Made by a program: the position numbers and the translations under genes. A stretch of DNA of 54,576 bases, from assembly GCA_021781515.1 (NCBI GenBank), contig JAJXWR010000006.1, forward strand, positions 1-54,576, written 5' to 3'. This DNA is from Pseudomonadota bacterium. Lineage in GTDB: Bacteria > Pseudomonadota > Gammaproteobacteria > Pseudomonadales > Moraxellaceae. The notes beneath the pieces are model-generated. The model did no database searches, was not told where the DNA came from, and saw nothing but the letters and a program-made list of their open reading frames with translations. Below, one piece after another: positions 52,394-54,576 of the stretch. Each line of letters opens with the position of its first letter. Position 1 is the stretch's first letter.

Positions 52394-52939
52394 GGAGCGG
52401 CGATCCCAGAGAATTTCCGGGCTTCCTGCGGAATGCGCCAGGTAGCGCGCCACGACAAACAGCCAGTCCGACAGGCGGTTGAGAAAGCGCAGCAGACGTT
52501 CCGGCTGAGGGTGCTGGCGGTGCAACTGTACCAGATGACGTTCGGCCCGCCGGGTAATGGCGCGAGCCAGATGACAGGTGGCGGCTGCCCGGTTGCCTCC
52601 CGGGAGAATAAATTCTTTGAGTGGCCCAAGCACGTCGTTCATCTGATCCATTTGTAATTCCATTTCAGCAGGCAGTGACTCAGGTAACAGATTCATGCCA
52701 GGCATGGCGATATCTCCGCCCATATTCAGCAGTTGCTGTTGTACCTGTTGCAACTGTGCTTCCAGCGCCGAGCCGGTAGTCAGTTCACAACGCAGCAGCC
52801 CCAGGCTGGCACTCAGTTCGTCGAGGTCACCGAGGAGCACCATTCGCACATCATCTTTGCTGACCCGGCTGCCGTCAGCGAGTCCAGTATTGCCATCATC
52901 GCCGGTTCGGGTGTAGATTTTGCTTAAACGGTGTCCCAT
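52382..52939 (-). CDS. Cob(I)alamin adenosyltransferase, PduO type
   Basis: KIYTRTGDDGNTGLADGSRVSKDDVRMVLLGDLDELSASLGLLR...FILPGG...CHLARAITRRAER. Confidence 0.95.
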   Translation of the reverse strand: MGHRLSKIYTRTGDDGNTGLADGSRVSKDDVRMVLLGDLDELSASLGLLRCELTTGSALEAQLQQVQQQLLNMGGDIAMPGMNLLPESLPAEMELQMDQMNDVLGPLKEFILPGGNRAAATCHLARAITRRAERHLVQLHRQHPQPERLLRFLNRLSDWLFVVARYLAHSAGSPEILWDRRSSQQ

Positions 52940-52987
52940 GGTTATTCTCGCTTGGGTGTTGGGTTGATCCTGATGTAATTATGGATG

Positions 52988-54576
52988 TTACATTTTTGCC
53001 GTAAATCCAACCGTATAAAGTCTGGGTTGCGCCAGATAATATTGTGTGGTGGAATTGGCCGTCTGTGCGTAGATCCGGTTACCCACGTTGTCTATCCCCC
53101 ACTGCAAGGTAAGCCAGGGTTGTGCTTTCCAGGAACTGCTCAGATCGACCACTCCATAACCACCCAGGGGGATCGGTCCATAGGCTATACTGGAACTGGC
53201 GGTATGCCAGTTAATCTGGCCAGTCCATTGACCTTGCGAATAACTGAGGTTGTTGGACCAGCGTCGGCGCGGACGTTGTAACAGATCCTGGTCGGTTTGC
53301 AGATCGGTAGCACGCTGAATATCCAGTTCGGAGTTGAAGTTCCATGGCCCCTGCAGATAACCGATCGTCGTCTCTACGCCGCGTAAATACGCCTGATTGA
53401 TATTTTCCAGGGTATAGTTGGCTCCGGTGGGAACAATAAGGTGATTAACCCGTTGGTGATAGACCGATAGATTCAGGGTACAGGGACCCCATTGATTTTT
53501 ACTGCCTATTTCGTAGTTGGTAGAGGTTTCAGGTTTCAAGGCGGCATTGCCTCCCCAACTCGCCGGCGCATACAGTTCTTCACTGGTGGGTGCACGAAAA
53601 GCGGTATCACGGGTCAGGTACAGTCGGTGTTCGGGGAGGAGTTGATAACCCAGTGTCGCTTCCTGGGTGACGTGGTCGCCCCATACATCGCTGGCTTCGT
53701 AACGCCCAGACCAGAGCAGACTGAGGTCATTCCAGTTCAACTGATCTTGCAGGTAGCCGGCCAGGGTGTTAAAGGTGTTAGCGGTCAGTGTGTTCGCCAT
53801 AAACTGATTATGCTGGTCGGTATACGTCGATCCGGCCGTCAGTTGTTGATGACCTGGAAGTGTCAGGTCATTTTGCCAGTCAATGCGATTTTGCCCGGTG
53901 TAAAAGGGGCTGAAACTTTGCCGTTGGTTGATACTGTCAATGTTGCGTGAAGCGTTCAGTGTAGAAGTCCAGAAATCCACGGGTTGAATTTTTAGGGTCA
54001 ATCGGCCCAGGCTCTGGTTAAAATCCTGATCCAGCGGTGTCGGAGGCGAATTAAATGTATTCAGGTATTGCGTGTGTCCCATCTGCTCTTGCCAGGCGGC
54101 GTCTACCTGCCAGTGTTGACCACTCCATCCGGCACTGGTGCTGGCGTGTCTGGAAAAATTACCGCTCGGGGTCGTCGAATTATCCTGAACCGGGTAGAGC
54201 AAGGGGTAGCCTTGGGTATTGTTATTACCGACACTGGCTGCGGCATGAAAACTGCCCGAGCGAATCTCTTGACGCAGGTTGGATTCGTAGGTTTTTTCGT
54301 TGCCCCAGGTGCCTTGTAGTTCGGTATGGGTAGACTGGCTGCTGCGGGTGATGATATTGATTACCCCACCGACTGCACCGGAACCGTACAGGGTAGAACG
54401 AGGACCCCGGACGATTTCAATATGGTCAATGTCTGAAGGGCTTAACAGGTACTGAAAATCCACACCACCGAGCAGCCCATTATTCACGGGCACCCCATCA
54501 ATCATCACCAGCGTCTGGTTTGAATTGGCCCCGCGCATGAACACGGAGGTGGCTTGTCCGGGGCCACCGGAACGTA
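52988..54576 (-). CDS. btuB: TonB-dependent receptor, probable vitamin B12 receptor BtuB (N-terminus beyond window)
   Basis: TSVFMRGANSNQTLVMIDGVPVNNGLLGGVDFQYLLSPSDIDHIEIVRGPRSTLYGSGAVGGVINIITR; beside the cobalamin adenosyltransferase. Confidence 0.85.
   Translation of the reverse strand, partial: RSGGPGQATSVFMRGANSNQTLVMIDGVPVNNGLLGGVDFQYLLSPSDIDHIEIVRGPRSTLYGSGAVGGVINIITRSSQSTHTELQGTWGNEKTYESNLRQEIRSGSFHAAASVGNNNTQGYPLLYPVQDNSTTPSGNFSRHASTSAGWSGQHWQVDAAWQEQMGHTQYLNTFNSPPTPLDQDFNQSLGRLTLKIQPVDFWTSTLNASRNIDSINQRQSFSPFYTGQNRIDWQNDLTLPGHQQLTAGSTYTDQHNQFMANTLTANTFNTLAGYLQDQLNWNDLSLLWSGRYEASDVWGDHVTQEATLGYQLLPEHRLYLTRDTAFRAPTSEELYAPASWGGNAALKPETSTNYEIGSKNQWGPCTLNLSVYHQRVNHLIVPTGANYTLENINQAYLRGVETTIGYLQGPWNFNSELDIQRATDLQTDQDLLQRPRRRWSNNLSYSQGQWTGQINWHTASSSIAYGPIPLGGYGVVDLSSSWKAQPWLTLQWGIDNVGNRIYAQTANSTTQYYLAQPRLYTVGFTAKM

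Overview
The window is 54.6 kb of what looks like a gammaproteobacterial chromosome. Most of it is housekeeping genes: ettA, ppk1, hemB, a yheS-type ABC-F gene, an algP-like gene, an FKBP gene, tatCBA-hisEI-ubiBJE, hslUV, waaA, tolC, thiC, nudF-yqiB, priA, nadC-DUF1631-ampDE, aceEF and cobalamin genes (btuF, pduO, btuB). Accessory or unusual content is concentrated in three places. (1) 14.45-18.85 kb is an AT-rich island. Two ~440 bp direct-repeat copies (14516-14960 and 18405-18843) flank a wreck of an IS630-type transposase and an OafA-like acyltransferase/SGNH gene. Each copy carries a sigma54-like GG-N10-GC element and a terminal hairpin, but the two copies hold different microsatellites. 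(2) 25.36-26.50 kb is a compact IS200/IS605 (IS1341-like) element with an apparently intact TnpB. Its stop codon lies inside the 3' omegaRNA-like hairpin. A long structured intergenic hairpin lies next to it. (3) 38.6-41.0 kb holds a divergent pair: a chemoreceptor with a C-terminal hemerythrin domain, and a degenerate stand-alone hemerythrin-like ORF. The 5' end of the small ORF contains an 8-copy heptanucleotide repeat, and the ATG upstream of the repeat is currently out of frame with the hemerythrin frame. This looks like a phase-variable oxygen/redox-sensing locus and is my strongest candidate for an undescribed system. All product names come from reading the translations; no database search was run.
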